A stretch of DNA of 64,000 nt, from positions 63,544,282 to 63,608,281 of the forward strand of contig CM053325.1 of the NCBI GenBank assembly GCA_028583605.1, read 5' to 3'. Made by a program: the position numbers and the translations under genes. Below, one piece after another: positions 1 through 10,614 of the stretch (position 1 is the stretch's first letter; each line of letters opens with the position of its first letter). The stretch comes from Dastarcus helophoroides (lineage: Eukaryota; Arthropoda; Insecta; Coleoptera; Bothrideridae). Below the pieces are notes generated by a model. The model had not been told where the DNA came from, did no database searches, and saw only the letters and a list, made by a program, of their open reading frames with translations.

Positions 1-2250
1 TTCTCTTCTCTTCCTCTTCTCTTCTCTTCTCTTCTCTTCTCTTCTCTTCTCTTCTCTTCTCTTCTCTCTCTCTTCTCTTCTCTTCTCTTCTCTTCTCTTC
101 TATTCTCTTCTCTTCTCTTCTCTCTTCTCTTCTCTTCTCTTCTCTTCTCTTCTCTTCTCTTCTCTTCTCTTCTCTTCCTCTTCTCTTCTCTTCTCTTCTC
201 TTCTCTCTCTTCTCTTCTCTTCTCTTCTCTTCTCTTCTCTGTCTTGTCTTGTCTTGTCTTCTCTTGTCTTCTCTTATCTTCTCTTCGCTTCTCTTCTATT
301 ATCTTCTTTTCTCTCTTCTCTTCTTTTCCTCTCTTCTCTTCTCTTTTTTCCTCTCTTCTCTTCTATTATCTTCTTTTCTTCTCTTCTTTTCTCTTCTTTT
401 CCTCTGTTCTCTTCTCTTCCCTTCCTTTTCCTTCTCATCCCATCCCCTCCTTTCTCTTCTCTCTTTTTTTCTCCATTTTTTATCAATCAAATAGAGGCCA
501 TTCTGGATAATAGAGTAGCCTGGTTCATGAAAACTTGTCTAGAAGGTAATTGTTTGTATTTTCTTCTCTTCTCTTCGCTTCTCTTCGCATCTCTTCTCTT
601 TTCTTCTTCTCCTCTCTTCTATTATCTTCTCTTCTCTTCTTCTCCTCTCTTCTATTATCTTCTCTTCTCTTCTGAATACTAGAGTAGCCTAGTTCATGAA
701 AACTTGTCTAGAAGATAACTTTTTGTATCCTCTTCTCTTCTCTTCGTTTCTCTTCGCTTCTCTTCTCTTCGCTTTTCTTTTCTTCTATTATCTTCTCTTC
801 TCTTCTTCTCCTCTCTTGTATTATCTTCTCTTCTCTTCTCTTCTCTTCTCTTCTCTTCTCTTCTCTTCTCTTCTCTTCTCTTCTCTTCTCTTCTCTTCTC
901 TTCTCTTCTCTTCTCTTCTCTTCTCTTCTCTTCTCTTCTCTTCTCTTCTCTTCTCTTCTCTTCTATTCTCTTCTCTTCTTTCTTCCTTCCTTCCTTCTCT
1001 TTTTTTGTTTTCTCTTCTATTTTCTTTTATCGTCTCTTCTCTTTTTTCTCCGCTCTTCCCTTCTCTTCTCTTCCCTTCCTTTCCCTTCTCATCCCATCCC
1101 CTCCTTTCCCTTCTCCTCTCTTTTTTTCTCTATTTTTTTTATCAATTAAATAGAGGCCATTCTGGATACTAGAGTAGCCTGGTTCATGAAAACTTGTCTA
1201 GAAAGTAATTGTTTGCATTCTCTTCTCTTCTCTTCTCTTCTCTTCTCTTTTCTTCTCTCTTCTCTTCTCTTCTCTTCTCTTCTCTTCTCTTCTCTTCTCT
1301 TCTCTTCTCTTCTCTTCTCTTCTCGTCTCTCCTCTTCTCTTCTCTTCTCTTCTCTTCTCTTCTCGTCTCTCCTCTTCTCGTCTTTCCTCTTCTCTTCTCT
1401 TCTCCTCTCTTCTCTTCTCCTCCCTTCTATTATCTTCTCTTCTCTTCTCTTCTCTTCTCTTCTCTTCTCTTCTCTTCTCTTCTCTTCTCTTCTCTTTCTC
1501 TTCTCTTCTCTTCTCTTCTCTTCTCTTCTCTTCTCTTCTCTTCTCTTCTCTTCTCTTCTCTTCTCTTCTCTCTCTTCTCTTCTCTTCTCTTCTCTTCTCT
1601 TCTCTTGTCTTGTCTTCTCTTGTCTTCTCTTGTCTTGTCTTCTCTTGTCTTCTCTTCTCTTCTTTTCTCTTCTCTTCCCTCTCTTTTCTTCTCTTCACTT
1701 CACTTCTCTTCTCTTCGCTTCTCTTCTATTATCTTCTCTTCTCTTCCCTCTTTTCTCTTCTCTTCTATTCTATTCTCTTCGCTTCTCTTCTCTTCTCTTT
1801 TCTTCTCTTCTATTCTCTTCTCTCTTCCTTCCTTCTCTTTTTTTTGTTTTCTCTTCCATTCTCTTTTATCGTCTCTTCTCTTTTTTCTCCGCTCTTCCCT
1901 TCTCTTCCCTTCCTTTTCCTTCTCATCCCATCCCCTCCTTTTTTTATCAATCAAATAGAGTCCATGTTGGATACTAGAGTAGCCTGGTTCATGAAAACTT
2001 GTCTAGAAAGTAATTGTTTGCATTCTCTTCTCTTCTCTTCGCTTCTCTTCGCTTCTCTTCGCTTCTATTCTCTTCTATAATCTTCTCTTCTTTTCCCTCT
2101 TCCTTCCTTCTCTTCTTTTGTTTTTTTCTTCCATTCTCTTTTATCGTCTCTTCTCTTTTTTCTCTGCTCTTCCTCGCTCTTCTCTTCCCTTCCTTTTCCT
2201 TCTTATCCCATCCCATCTCCTCCTTTCTTCTTTTCTCTATTTTTTTATTC
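1..2250. repeat. CT-rich pentanucleotide satellite (TTCTC)n
   Basis: About 2.2 kb of almost pure pyrimidine on the + strand, dominated by a TTCTC unit with variant stretches (TTGTC, TTCGC, TTCCC, TATTATC). The array is broken by copies of a non-CT block of about 80 bp at about 480-560, 1139-1217 and 1946-2023, with a shorter copy at 673-730. The block contains the words CTAGAGTAGCCTGGTTCATG and AAAACTTGTCTAGAA. This gives an irregular higher-order repeat with steps of about 660 and 810 bp. Open frames here encode only Ser/Leu/Phe or Arg/Glu runs and are not genes. The array starts before the window. Confidence 0.95.
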
Positions 2251-2358
2251 TGTTACTTAATGTCGATTGACCCACTTTCAGATTGCATTGTGACTGCAGA
2301 CTGCAGCCCTGCTTATCCACATGGCACATCCTATAGCAGAAATTTATTTATGTTGTAG

Positions 2359-5300
2359 TAAATTCGAACTGTTCGAGACTGTGGGTGTTCGAGAGGGTTC
2401 CGGGTGCGATACTTATTGGCAACGATACGAAGCAACTGCCAGAGGCCTTGTCGAGGGCCGAATGTCAACAGTACTGCCTAAACCAGTCAGATTTTACATG
2501 TAGATCCTTCAAATATAAAATTATTCAGGCGAATTACGGTCCTAATGGGGGAGTGACCGGAGTTTGCACTTTGAGTGATGCCGATAGACATCTGCTGCCT
2601 AATTCCTATAGGGTATCCGGCTACGACGAGGAGTATTTCGAAAATCAATGCGTCCCAGAATATCGCACAGGTAAAGTTAAATGTAAGTCGAAAGCTAATG
2701 ATGTAGATAAACATGTATTCTACTTCAATGGTCGAAGCTGGACAAATTAATTTACCTTCTTCAATTATATTATTATTATATTATTTATTATATTGGTCAT
2801 CCAGCTTTACCACATCCATTTGTCGCTGTAATTATGATTAACTATGACTAACTGCCAATGGCAAAGGGGTAAAACCTCCTTTTGGACTTTACAAGAAGCC
2901 ACAATGTTTAGTTCAGTGCGTCTTAGTTCAGTAATTTCACAAAATGGCTAATTAGATTGTAAAAATAATGCACTCAAGGAAGTTACGACTGCTAGGGCAT
3001 CCTTTTCAAACTGAAGAATATAAATCAGAAGAGTTTACCAGACCATGGTAAAGCTCACGAGGGCGGTTCAATAAGTACCCGTGTTAGAAATGAAGACACC
3101 ATTTTTTTTTAAATGTTTTTTATTTTTCAACATAGTCCCCTTTTAAAAAGATACACTTCTCCCAACGTTCCGGCCATTTTTTTAACCCCTTCAAAAAATA
3201 GGATTTGTCGACCTCTCCAAAATACGCCTCTGTCTCGGCGATAACTTCCTCGTTTGAGCTAAATTTTTTTCCCGCGAGCCATTTCTTTATGTTAGGGAAC
3301 AAGAAAGAGTCGCAGGGAGCCAGATCGGATAAATACGGGGGGTGCGGCAGCAATTCATAACGCAATTCACGCAGTTTGACGGCGACAACACCACATGAAT
3401 GTGCTGGTGCGTTACTCTGATGAAACAACACCTTTTTTTTCGCCAAATGCGGCCATGTCTCCTTTAATTTTTTGTCGAAGCGGTCCAACAACTCACTCTA
3501 GTATTGTCCAGTGATCTTTCTTACTTTCTCTAAAAAATCCACGCCATCCCAAAAAATCGTCGCCATGACCTACATGCTTGTAGGACACGAACAAAAACAA
3601 AGAGCAAGATCGGCCAAAAAGTACATTAAAGCAGAATTCTTAAGCTTCAAAATCATATATCTATTTTTCCACATGGCCACTATTAAGCCTAACATATTTC
3701 TACCAAAGTGTAACAACTTGTCTCATTCCGTCATTCAAAAATTCTTCAGACTTTTCTCAAATCCAGAGCTCTCATTGTATCATCGAAGGTGAAATGGTTA
3801 CTCTTGAGGTCTCTTTTGAGTGGGAAAAAAATAAAATAAAAATCTACAGGTATCTAGAGAGGTGTGGACGATGTTGCAAAAATTATTGGCTCTAGGTTGC
3901 CTCTCACATGACGATGATGAATTTCAGTAAGAGTCCACTGTTTCAGCAGTTAAAAAATTCGTTAAGAGCCCACTATTTCAGCAGTTAAAAGTCGTTAAGA
4001 GCGCGATTTTTAACTCGCGTTGACATATCGTAGACGTACTTCCGCTTCTTAAAATGCACTAAATTTCGCTAGCGCTGTATAGACATGAGTGCATTACTTT
4101 TCAGCCTGCTCTCGAATTTTAAGATGTTTATCTAATTTTGGTGAAACTTAATTATCTTCAAAATCTTCAAAAAAAAATTATCTTCAAAAATTAAAACACA
4201 AATCACAAGAGAGGTGGTTCCAACGCGTTTCGATAGCCAGTTATCATCTTCAGAGATATACTAACACCTAATTCTAAAATTAACCCGAAATGCGTTAGAG
4301 CAACCTCTGTGTTTTTTAATCTTTCTTGGTTTTATGGGACAAGATTAGTATTTCAATGTTTATCTAAAAGTGGAATAACCTCAGATTAATTAATTAATTA
4401 GGCTTGAAAATTTACCTGGTTAAAGTGTGGTTAATTAGAAAGTCTTTTAGGGTAAATAACTTTGGGGAATTTCAACTAATACCTCCAAGAATCAAAAGAA
4501 ATTAAATTTTTTAACTTTGAATTTATTTAAAAGCCGCCGTGGAGGCCTTTTGTGCATACGAAGAGTACGACGGGGTGATTTTGTCACACACAGACGTCTT
4601 GTATGGGAAAAAAACTAAGGAGGAATGTCAGCAATTGTGCGAAGATATAATGATCTTCAACTGCAGAGGGTACAGCATTGAAGGGATCCGCGATGAAGAT
4701 GGATACAGATGCCACCTTCATAGCGAAGACAGCAAAGTCCACGGACCAAAGCTTTTGATGCAAACGAAGAACGCAAAATACTACGAGAGAGCCAGGTGCC
4801 TCAACGGTAAGACCTGATCAGGGCTGAGCGATGTTGACAACACCGTTGGTTGAACATTGCTGGTAGTAATCCAACTCGGAATATTGTTGTTTTTTTTACA
4901 TCGATGTTGTCAAATAGCGACCAATGGCGTAAATACATACTTCTTGACCTAAATCAATAAGATTTTTTGTGTATTTTTCCATTTCTTTCGATATAGTTCG
5001 ATTTTTGCCTCAAAATTTATTGAAACTTTCAAAAATTTCAAACAGTGTTTCAGCTCTAAGAAAAATAATACGAAATTTTAATATTACAATTGAAATTTTA
5101 ATTAAAAAATAAGAGGCAAAACGTCTACAAAAATGTCTAAATTTCTAAAGAAGAAAGTTTATAAATAATCATAATAATAATTGCGATCTAAACTCGGACT
5201 TTTGAGAAAAAATAACAACCTCGAAAAAATTTGAAATTACAATTATTAAGTTTTCTCGAAATTTTGACTTTCATGTCGGAAGCTCCAATTTTTAAGTGGG

Positions 5301-8300
5301 AATTTCAATGTTAAAAAAGAACATTTTGAAAAGTAGACAAATAATTTTAGATTTAATCCAAATTCTAGACTTTTTTAAAGCTTCGACTTTATCACTAAAA
5401 TTACGATATTAATTTAAAAATTCCAACTCATTTTTTTCTTTAAATGTTTGAAATTTCTTGTCAAAATGTCGATGTTCTTCACAACTCTTTTATTTAGAAT
5501 TTCGGCTTTTTTTTAAGATAATAATAATATAAAAGGTTTTGAATAAATGAGCTCACTACCACCCTTACTGAAATTTTGAATCTGCCACTTGGTTATTATT
5601 ATTATTGCTATCGTGCCTAACCATTCCACTACCCCTATCAGCATATGATTACCTTATCTTTCAGTTTCTGTTACTTGTACAAAGACTGATATGACTGTTA
5701 CCTATGTCCCTGAATTTAATTTTTCCGGGAAAATATACATGCAAGGTTACGTTGATAATCCGGAGTGTTTCGCCATTGGAAAAAAGCGACAACCTCTTGA
5801 ACTCAAGATCCCGCTCCAAGGTGATAAATGTGGTGTTATCGAAGCTAATGGTCCTAACAACAGGTAACATCCTCAATTTTGAACTAACATCCTCATTTAC
5901 TAAACTAACATCCTCATTTACTAAACTAACATCCTCATTTATTAAACTAACATGCGCATTTACTAACTGACATCCTCATTTACTAAACTAACATCCTCAT
6001 TTACTAAACTAACATCCTCATTTATTAATAAACTAACATGCTCATCTACTAACTAACATGCTCATTTACTAACTGACATCCTCATTTACTAAACTAACAT
6101 CTTCATTTACTAAATTAACATCTTCATTTACTAAACTAACATCCTCATTTACTAAACTAACATCCTCATTTACTAAACTAACATTTCCCTTTACTAAACA
6201 AATACGAATGCCTCTTTCAGAACTTTAAAATCCGGGACGATGATCCTCCAGTATAACACATACATCCAGACGCAAGGTGATAGAGTTATAAGGGTTGGGT
6301 GCATCTTTGGAAATAGCTCAAAGACGGTAGTGGCTTCCGGGATAACTATTTCGCCGTAAGTTACAATTGAAACTGTAATGTAGTAATCAGGCCATTAGAT
6401 CGCCATTTTCCCCAGAGATCGTACTAATCATAGTAGTGCCATACTTAATTCTACTTCAGAAGGAGGAGGTCCGATGGTAATGATGAAAATTGTGGATCTT
6501 CAAACCCAGAAAGAAGTCAGCGAGACCCAAGTCGGCCAAGAACTTCAGCTCATTATCGAAGTTATACCTGCAGACAGTAAGTAGCGGGTTGTTAAAATGG
6601 GATTTATCACATGCTGACGGAGGTCAGGTGACACATGCTGACAGAGGTTAGCATGTGTCACCTGACCGCCAGTATGTGATAAATCCCGGAAAACTTACCA
6701 GAGGTAAGCATGTACGCAGGGGAGAGCCCCTGCGGATTTTCAGCCACATAGTGATAGCCTTGCAAATCAACGTCCGACCTTAAAGAGAGCCACGTTCCCG
6801 CAATTTTAGGTCGCTTCACTCTATTTGTCATTTTCAAATAACAAACATATTGTCTAATGCATAGGCCGATAGGCTGACGCATTTATTAGATTCATTTTGG
6901 GAACCAGAAACCAATTTCGATCTTATTAGATCTGTTCAGTTCAGTATCTGGTACACCTAATCCAAATGAACCACTACCTGCAGCCATATCCTCTAAAAAC
7001 CATTTATTTGATGGTGCGAAAACCGGTAATAGTTTCCACATGGTCAAAAATTTGCAAATAGAATGACCTAGATTGCATAGTGCATCCTCCCTCTATGAAG
7101 GCCAAGTAGTAGCAGATCATTGCTAGCAGCAGCTGCTCACGCTTGCCAGCAAAATGCTAACTCTAACAAAGCTCAGAGCATGTTTATAACTCATATTGTC
7201 AATGAACTTGTAACATCGCCTAAGTCAGGAGGAAATAACTATAAATTCCCCGTTGGACTCCGCTTTCTTAACTTAATTTTCCATTTCAGCGTTGTTTTAA
7301 CTTTATTTGCTATTTCAAATCAAAACATTTTTTCCCTAGTATTTCGGCAATACAGATCACCGACGATCACTAGACTTAATACACTGCATTAAACGATTTC
7401 ATATTTCGTAGGTCCATTTGATCTTTGGGCTGGACACTTGGTAGCAATGACTGAAAAAACTGATACTTCCATTCTTCTTCTTGACGACAGGGGTTGCCCA
7501 GTAAATTTAAAAATATTTCCACCGTTGAAGAAAATTGAATCGGAAAATTCCAAGCGTTTGGAGGCGACCTTCCAAGCCTTCAAATTTTATAATTCGCCAG
7601 TTGTAAGGTTTAGCGTTATAGTGCAGTTTTGCCCGGACAGGTGCCCAACTGTAAGTAATTCTTACTTCAGCCAACCATGTTGCAAAGACGGAGAACCTAG
7701 TTAGGTTCAGAGCTGGAAAGATATTCAAATAACTAGTGAGAAGGGAAAATGATAAATTAAAAATATGACGCTTCACTTTTACCTTGTTTTCTAGTTGAAG
7801 AAACAGATAGCATATTACAGATTCATGTGGTTCTATGATAACGAAACAGTCTTCATTGGTAGGATTGATTTATTATTGTAACGCAATGTAAATAGATGAA
7901 ATATGATTTAGAATAGAATTGTAGAATTTAGTAAATAAAAAAATTTTCTAGAAGATTCTGATAAGGGGAAAGCGGCCGCGATAACGAAACAAACGGCAGA
8001 TAAGCGTTCCAGAAATTTCGGCATTCGATAAGCCTTATCTGCCGAAAATTCTGGAATTCAGTCAGTTTGAATCAGTGTAATTATTGAATTAGTAGAAGTC
8101 AATAATAAGTGAGTTAATTGTCAATTATGGTGATCAAAGTTGAGTTCAGTAATAAAGTGGGAATAATCCATCACATGTATCAATTCGAACCGATAAAGCC
8201 CGTAACATTATGTACCACATTTATTGCACAACCATTATCACAAAAAGCAAAAATAGTTCACTTTGATTTAAAATAGTCTTGGGAAGCTCTCTACTTTGTA

Positions 8301-8919
8301 ATACCTAATAAGAAATGATAATTAGAATTTGCCTCTGAATTTTGACTTGATTTCTTTGTGATATATTTAAGTTTTTAGGTGGACTGTGGTAACAACGTAA
8401 GATCGTATGGTAGGAGAAGGCGAAGCATCGCTACCAGATCCGTTGAAACCATCAACGCTACTAAAATTCATAAAATTGACAGAAGCCAGTTCGAAACCAA
8501 GATGTTAGCTCCTTTACAATATGAGATGCCATTGCAGTTCACCATGTTCGTTCGTGATTCAGAAGTCAATTCTGACAGATTATTATATGGTGATGACTCT
8601 AATAGAGTTCTAGTGGCTGGCTATAGTAAGTATCCCACAGGGGTGCCTATTAGTTTGACTAAATGTGACATTTTTAGAGTACAGCACAAATGAAGTTTGT
8701 CTTGACTACTCACTTTTTGTGGGACTGATAATTACATGGATTTTGATACAAGTTATCTTTCTTATTTGTTGCATTGTTCTTGTTAAGCGTTACAAACGTT
8801 ATTATCGTCACGAAAGCATGAGGCAATCCCTCGAAGAATTGCACAAAAATTTCGGAATAGGATTCAGTAATCTAGACAACAGAAGAGTTCATTGGGCTGA
8901 TAATCCGGATTTTAATTAA
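2359..8919 (+). CDS. PAN/Apple and ZP-domain transmembrane matrix protein (5' end outside the window)
   Basis: Eight exons join in frame: 2359-2670, 4534-4806, 5665-5863, 6221-6355, 6416-6576, 7412-7650, 8379-8625 and 8678-8919, giving about 601 residues with TAA at 8917. Every junction has AG/GT and phases match. Exons 1 and 2 each encode a PAN/Apple module (the ECQQYC and ECQQLC helices, with later paired cysteines). Exons 3 to 7 encode a full ZP domain from VTCTK to CPDRCPT. Exon 7 then has a furin-type RRRRS site. The last exon has a hydrophobic membrane segment (LFVGLIITWILIQVIFLICC) and a basic cytoplasmic tail. Known insect proteins with PAN then ZP include NompA, Trynity and Neyo, which link epidermal or sensory cell apices to the cuticle; which one this is cannot be decided here. 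No signal peptide is visible, so upstream exons are missing. The 5' edge at 2359 is inferred from a TAG acceptor. Confidence 0.88.
2751..3056. other. First visible intron of the ZP gene, 5' part
   Basis: AT-rich intron DNA. At about 2840-2935 it contains a diverged end of repeat family 3 (words AAAGGGGTAAAACCTCC and GCCACA...TTTAGTTCAGTGC), shared with 31185-31447 and 42480-42600. I see no coding signal. Confidence 0.6.
3057..3580 (-). pseudogene. Mariner (DD34D) 3' half with a broken transposase
   Basis: The terminal repeat starts at about 3057 (CGAGGGCGGTTCAATAAGTA, an irritans/mellifera-type mariner end). On the minus strand 3120-3491 encodes the C-terminal part of a mariner transposase: LLDRFDKKLKETWPHLAKKK, an HQSNAPAHS motif and an SDLAPCD motif ending in GDYVEK. 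The second catalytic Asp of the usual HQDN is replaced by Ser. Reading upstream to about 3570, MAT.FWD and ITG...SELLDRF remnants continue with an in-frame stop, after which mariner similarity is lost. The N-terminal half and the other terminal repeat are absent. It sits in an intron of the ZP gene and cannot be functional. Confidence 0.85.
3930..4010. repeat. Short direct duplication in intron
   Basis: Two neighbouring copies of a unit of about 35 bp containing CACTRTTTCAGCAGTTAAAA followed by TCGTTAAGAG. It is intronic with no evident function. Confidence 0.6.
4185..4345. mobile_element. Penelope-like end, family 1 (inverted pair, diverged)
   Basis: Contains the family-1 signature in both orientations. 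On the minus strand a hammerhead-like core lies around 4215-4260 (CTCTGAAGATGATAACTGG then CTATCGAAACGCGTTGG). On the plus strand there is GCGTTAGAGCAACCTCTGTG followed by the AT-rich TTTTTTAATCTTTCTTGG tract. The same words occur in the Penelope-like 3' tails of the large palindrome. Diverged and lacking any ORF. Confidence 0.6.
4815..5660. other. Intron with degenerate AT-rich low-complexity DNA
   Basis: Low-complexity DNA in which short words such as AAAATTTCGAC recur without clear periodicity. No coding or RNA feature is recognised. Confidence 0.6.
5868..6200. repeat. Intronic minisatellite, unit about 19-21 bp
   Basis: About 16 tandem copies of AACTAACATCCTCATTTACT with small length and base changes, between two ZP-domain exons. 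Units abut each other with no unique spacers, so it is a minisatellite. Confidence 0.92.
6600..6690. repeat. Long hairpin in intron
   Basis: Imperfect inverted repeat with arms of about 40 bp: GATTTATCACATGCTGACGG and GTCAGGTGACACATGCTGAC pair with GTTAGCATGTGTCACCTGAC and CCGCCAGTATGTGATAAATC. It directly precedes a diverged family-2 Penelope-type end. Confidence 0.75.
6690..6990 (-). mobile_element. Penelope-like end, family 2 (diverged copy)
   Basis: On the minus strand the block contains CTGAACAGATCTAATAAGATCGAAA (about 6917-6941 region), closely related to the family-2 hammerhead at 48050-48090 but with one changed core base, and CCAGA/TCTGG outer arms. It also shares the words ATGCATAGGCCGATAGGCTG and CATTTATTAGATTC with other family-2 copies. 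No ORF. Confidence 0.55.
7795..7881 (+). other. Possible alternative terminal exon of the ZP gene
   Basis: A good acceptor (CTTGTTTTCTAG, ending 7794) is followed by an open frame in the phase left by the preceding exon (which ends 7650 in phase 0). It would add about 28 residues (starting LKKQIAYYRF) and end at a TAA whose bases come from the edge of the inserted LTR. If used, it would give a ZP protein without furin site or membrane anchor. It could also be chance. Confidence 0.3.
7877..8207 (+). mobile_element. Solo LTR (gypsy-like), 331 bp, TSD TTAT
   Basis: Begins TGTAACGCAATGTAAATAG and ends CCCGTAACA, a TG...CA structure, flanked by the 4-bp duplication TTAT at 7873-7876 and 8208-8211. 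A second member at 58502-58865 has the same ends and its own 4-bp duplication. An internal CGGCAGATAAG / CTTATCTGCCG pair forms a hairpin. No internal coding region is present, so this is a recombined solo LTR. It lies in the intron before the furin-site exon of the ZP gene. Confidence 0.9.
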
Positions 8920-8970
8920 TATAAACGGTCATTAGGTACTAATTATATACAAACTATTTACATAAGTTGT

Positions 8971-8976
8971 AATAAA
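8971..8976 (+). promoter_or_regulatory. Polyadenylation signal AATAAA of the ZP gene
   Basis: A canonical AATAAA lies 51 bp after the ZP-gene stop codon and 4 bp from the stop codon of the opposing PET117 gene. Confidence 0.6.
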
Positions 8977-8979
8977 GAG

Positions 8980-9586
8980 TCAAAGTTTTGTTGAATCTCG
9001 TTCCCTCTCTTTTAAATCCTTGGTCAAGTCGATCTGTTTTTGAAGCAAGTACAAGTTCTCAGCTTTCCTCCTTTGCCTCCTTTCGACATCCTTTAACACT
9101 CCTTGATGCAACTGTTCCCTACAAAATTCCAACAAAATAATTGATTTTAATATGTACGACAACACTCCTTAATGCAACTATTCCCTAAAATATTCCAACA
9201 AAATAATTGATTTTAATATGTACGACCAAGTAAGCATTTTCAGTAGTTATAATTTCAACCATTAAGAAGTCTTTTAGCAGTCCTTTGACAGAGTCCAATC
9301 TCGGAAGAAGTATATCTTGTACGTTAAGAAGAAATTTGAAAAAGTCAAAATTTTGGTCAATTGCTTGAAAAGAATACAATAAGATCGGAATTATTTATAT
9401 TGTATGAGGGTTTCCCGTCTAATTTTCTATGACATAACTTATGTGCACAAAATATGTTCATAAAATGAAAGTTAAATAATCTTGTAACATTTACCTGTCT
9501 AAATGTTGCTTATAATGTACATAACCGATGGTTCCCAAAGAAAAAGTGCAAGCCAAACCTAAAATCACTTTCGCTTGTACTGACAT
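8980..9586 (-). CDS. PET117: PET117 homologue, cytochrome c oxidase assembly factor
   Basis: Two coding exons on the minus strand, 9495-9586 and 8980-9118, joined in phase 2 (GTAAAT donor, TTTTGTAG acceptor) to give 76 residues. PET117 is a small mitochondrial inner-membrane protein needed for assembly of respiratory complex IV. The product has the family layout: a short hydrophobic N-terminal segment (KVILGLACTFSLGTIGYVHY), then a charged helix with REQLHQGVLKDVERRQRRK and LLQKQIDLT, matching the known QxRLRxGVxRDIERQxRKKEN and LLxEQIxLT pattern. Length is close to the usual ~80 residues. It is convergent with the ZP gene, the two stop codons being about 60 bp apart. The intron holds a partial tandem duplication of the exon-2 acceptor. 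Confidence 0.93.
9098..9228. repeat. Tandem duplication across the PET117 exon-2 acceptor
   Basis: Two copies of about 65 bp (about 9098-9161 and 9165-9228) sharing AACACTCCTTRATGCAACT and AATTGATTTTAATATGTACG. The copy nearer the window start is the functional acceptor and exon start. In the second copy the exon-equivalent sequence has acquired a TAG stop. Confidence 0.85.
9185..9379 (-). other. Coding-like stretch inside the PET117 intron, unidentified
   Basis: An open frame of up to 64 codons on the minus strand with plausible protein-like composition (KFLLNVQDILLPRLDSVKG). Family not recognised. It may be a relic exon or a chance ORF. It overlaps the edge of the tandem duplication. Confidence 0.2.
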
Positions 9587-9599
9587 TTCAATTCCGGTA

Positions 9600-9952
9600 C
9601 TTATGTAAAAATTCAAACAAAATGAGCAACAAAAAAGTTTCAGTAAAATTTAAATCGATTTTATAACGAAGAAAATTCCATAGTAATAAAATATTGCTAA
9701 ATTATAAAAATATTCCTCTTGACTTCCGTTGGAACTACATTAATGTAACAGAACTACTTATAGACTATTGGAACTACAACAAATCTTAAACTAAACTATT
9801 AAACAGTAGAACTAATGAACAAAAAAACATTAACGAATATAATTACAGTAAAACCATCTGATATGTTATGAAATATAATACAAATTAAATGCCAATAATG
9901 TTTTTTGAAAATATATAATATTAGTAAAAAGGGCAAGTAGACCCACAAAACA
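9600..9952. other. Intergenic, no feature seen
   Basis: AT-rich upstream flank of PET117, likely including its promoter; no clear motif is recognised. Confidence 0.4.
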
Positions 9953-10614
9953 TATACAGGGTGATTCAGTCATAATGTCATTAATTTTAACAGAAGGTAG
10001 AGAAAAATAAGTATGATACGAATCCGCTATTAAAAATATATGTTTATAATACATTTTCGCCGAAAAAAAAATCATTTCAAATCATAATTAAAACCCCTTT
10101 TCAGGCTGCCACTGGCGGTCATGTAGCTTCGTATGATACATATACTTATTAAGTATATGGTATGACATATCCAAATTGACCTCTGTCAGCTTGGATGCGA
10201 CGTTGCCAAAATTTTAAAATATTTTCGTTATACTGTTAATGTTGATTAAATCAACGTTGTTAGACATGATAAATAGATTTAAAATCATTTAACATATCTA
10301 ATGCGAATTGCAGGAATGCATAATAATCATAATAGATAAAAGAATTTAATGTTTGATGTAATACGAACAAAATCCGGGTGGCGGCTGCAGAATGAACTAT
10401 TCAGTGTTTATGTAAAAAAGTCATCCAGTGTGCTTTGATTGTCTAATGACTTGTTAGAAGAGGTTATAGCGAACGAAAGCAAGAGCAAGTAACGAAAAAC
10501 AAAAAGGCAGGCGATTTCTTATTACATATTGTTATCTATGAACTAAAAGTAGTTCAATGGTCACCTGCCATTGTCAACTGTCAATAGTGTAAATTTTTGT
10601 GGTTTTGTTTATCA

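Noticed and set aside
244..2358. Long Ser/Leu/Phe-rich and Arg/Glu-rich open frames
   Set aside because: They are translations of the CT satellite; no stop codons arise in a TTCTC repeat.
2275..2358. Upstream extension of the first ZP-gene exon (frame CIVTADCSPAYPHGTSYSRN)
   Set aside because: It ends in a stop and is out of frame with the PAN exon; a TAG acceptor at 2358 fits better. A sequencing frameshift cannot be excluded.
3511..3792. Plus-strand 93-codon frame beside the mariner fragment
   Set aside because: Antisense to mariner-derived sequence; no protein family.
5868..6200. CRISPR-like array
   Set aside because: Units abut without unique spacers, and the DNA is a eukaryotic intron.
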